The notes under the pieces: model-generated
Told to the model about the DNA's origin: nothing
The model's input: the letters and a program-made list of their open reading frames with translations, nothing else
Database searches by the model: none
Source of the DNA: Schaalia hyovaginalis
GTDB lineage: Bacteria; Actinomycetota; Actinomycetes; Actinomycetales; Actinomycetaceae
Assembly (NCBI RefSeq): GCF_014208035.1
Contig: NZ_JACHMK010000001.1
Span: 1,736,001-1,800,000, forward strand
Reading direction: 5' to 3'
DNA: 64,000 bases
Shown: in pieces, positions 63,354-64,000 of the stretch
Layout of the letters: the number at the start of each line of letters is the position of its first letter
Numbering within the stretch: position 1 is the stretch's first letter
Position numbers and translations under genes: made by a program

Positions 63354-64000
63354 TGGAACGCCGCAAGCGCGCCGAGTCCGCCCTGATCACGGTGGTGGCT
63401 GACTGCTACCTCGCCGGCGTCAGTACTCGCCGCATGGACAAGCTGGTCAAGACCCTGGGCATCGACAGACTCTCGAAGTCCCAGGTCTTCCGGATGGCCA
63501 CCGACCTCGACGAACACGTCGAGCAGTTCCGCCACCGGCCCCTGGGTGATGCCGGGCCGTTCACCTTCATCTCCGCAGACGCGTTGACCATGAAGGTCCG
63601 CGAGGGCGGCCGGGTGGTCAACTCGGTCGTGATGCTCGCGACCGGTGTCAACGCCGACGGTCACCGCGAAGTCCTAGGGATGCGTGTCGCCACCGCCGAG
63701 ACCGGACCGGCCTGGAACGAGTTCTTCGCCGACCTGGTCGCCCGCGGCCTGACAGGGGTCCGCCTGGTCACCTCCAACGCCCACACTGGACTCATGGAAG
63801 CGGTCGCGGCGAACCTGCCTGGAGCGTCCTGGCAGCGTTGTCGCACCCACTACAGCGCGAACCTGATGGCCATCACCCCGAAGAGCCTTTGGCCAGCGGT
63901 CAAGGCAATGCTGCACTCGGTCCACGACCAGCCCGACGCCGGCGCCGTCCAGGCCCAGTTCGACCGGCTGCTGGACGACACCGCCGACAAGCTTCCCGAG
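63353..64000 (+). pseudogene. IS256-family transposase, 5'-truncated, running off the right edge
   Basis: An open frame (216 codons to the edge) from ATG 63353, overlapping the protease-fragment stop. It lines up with IS256/mutator-type transposases from ERRKRAESALITVVADCYLAG on; the usual N-terminal ~100 residues are missing and no terminal inverted repeat is visible at the junction. The first catalytic Asp is present (Asp76, ISADALTMKV). The second, 66 residues on as in IS256, is Asn142 (VTSNAHTGL instead of SDAH). Downstream, CRTHYSANLMAITPKSLWP is normal. Either change should abolish transposition. Confidence 0.87.

Noticed and set aside
1..64000. CRISPR array or tandem repeat block
   Set aside because: No series of regularly spaced direct repeats was found on reading through the window.

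Overview
The window is about 64 kb of high-GC Gram-positive DNA. Codon third positions are strongly G/C, GTG starts are common, and the gene repertoire is actinobacterial: hrcA with its downstream dnaJ, a DUF3097 gene, two clpP genes in tandem, a WXG100/EspC-type secretion locus, and an LAxTG sortase signal. The best fit is a host-associated member of the Actinomycetaceae (Actinomyces/Schaalia type). That assignment is inferred from gene content; no rRNA or tRNA gene was found.

Region by region. 0-4.1 kb: the end of an unknown gene, a 5'-truncated sulfide:quinone oxidoreductase-like gene with its intact small partner, and a frameshifted sortase-anchored nucleotidase. 4.1-19 kb: core housekeeping (def, pepC, galM, the hrcA-dnaJ-rsmE heat-shock operon under a CIRCE element, DUF3097, an OPT transporter, a cupin, and lepA-trmB-hemW). 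19-24 kb: a solo PemK-like gene, rpsT, and comEA-comEC-holA with a trpA 3' fragment wedged between comEC and holA. 24.1-29.1 kb: a lower-GC accessory island with a YbaB-like gene, an EspC-like gene, a large type VII-style polymorphic toxin, a convergent cysteine-containing protein, and a second protein that appears to share the toxin's C-terminal domain. 29-41.4 kb: a HerA-like ATPase, proC, a Na+/H+ antiporter, valS, fadD, small membrane proteins, chorismate mutase and clpX.

41.4-50.4 kb holds a fuco-glycan utilisation cluster: a ROK repressor with two operator palindromes around its own promoter, an ABC sugar importer without an ATPase, a GNAT, a GH29 alpha-L-fucosidase and a Gfo/Idh/MocA dehydrogenase. 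50.4-54.9 kb is the protein quality-control set (clpP1, clpP2, tig) and an MBL-fold RNase-like gene. 55-59.4 kb is gluconate metabolism: gntP-gntK divergent from gntR-gnd, with a large inverted repeat between them, giving uptake, phosphorylation and oxidation to ribulose-5-phosphate.

From about 60.33 kb to the right edge lies a decayed phage packaging/head module: a terminase large-subunit C-terminus with one frameshift, a portal gene with two frameshifts, and a truncated ClpP-like head protease. It is invaded by an opposite-strand Abi/HEPN gene and cut off by a 5'-truncated IS256-family transposase in which the expected second catalytic aspartate is asparagine. No CRISPR array or intact mobile element is visible.
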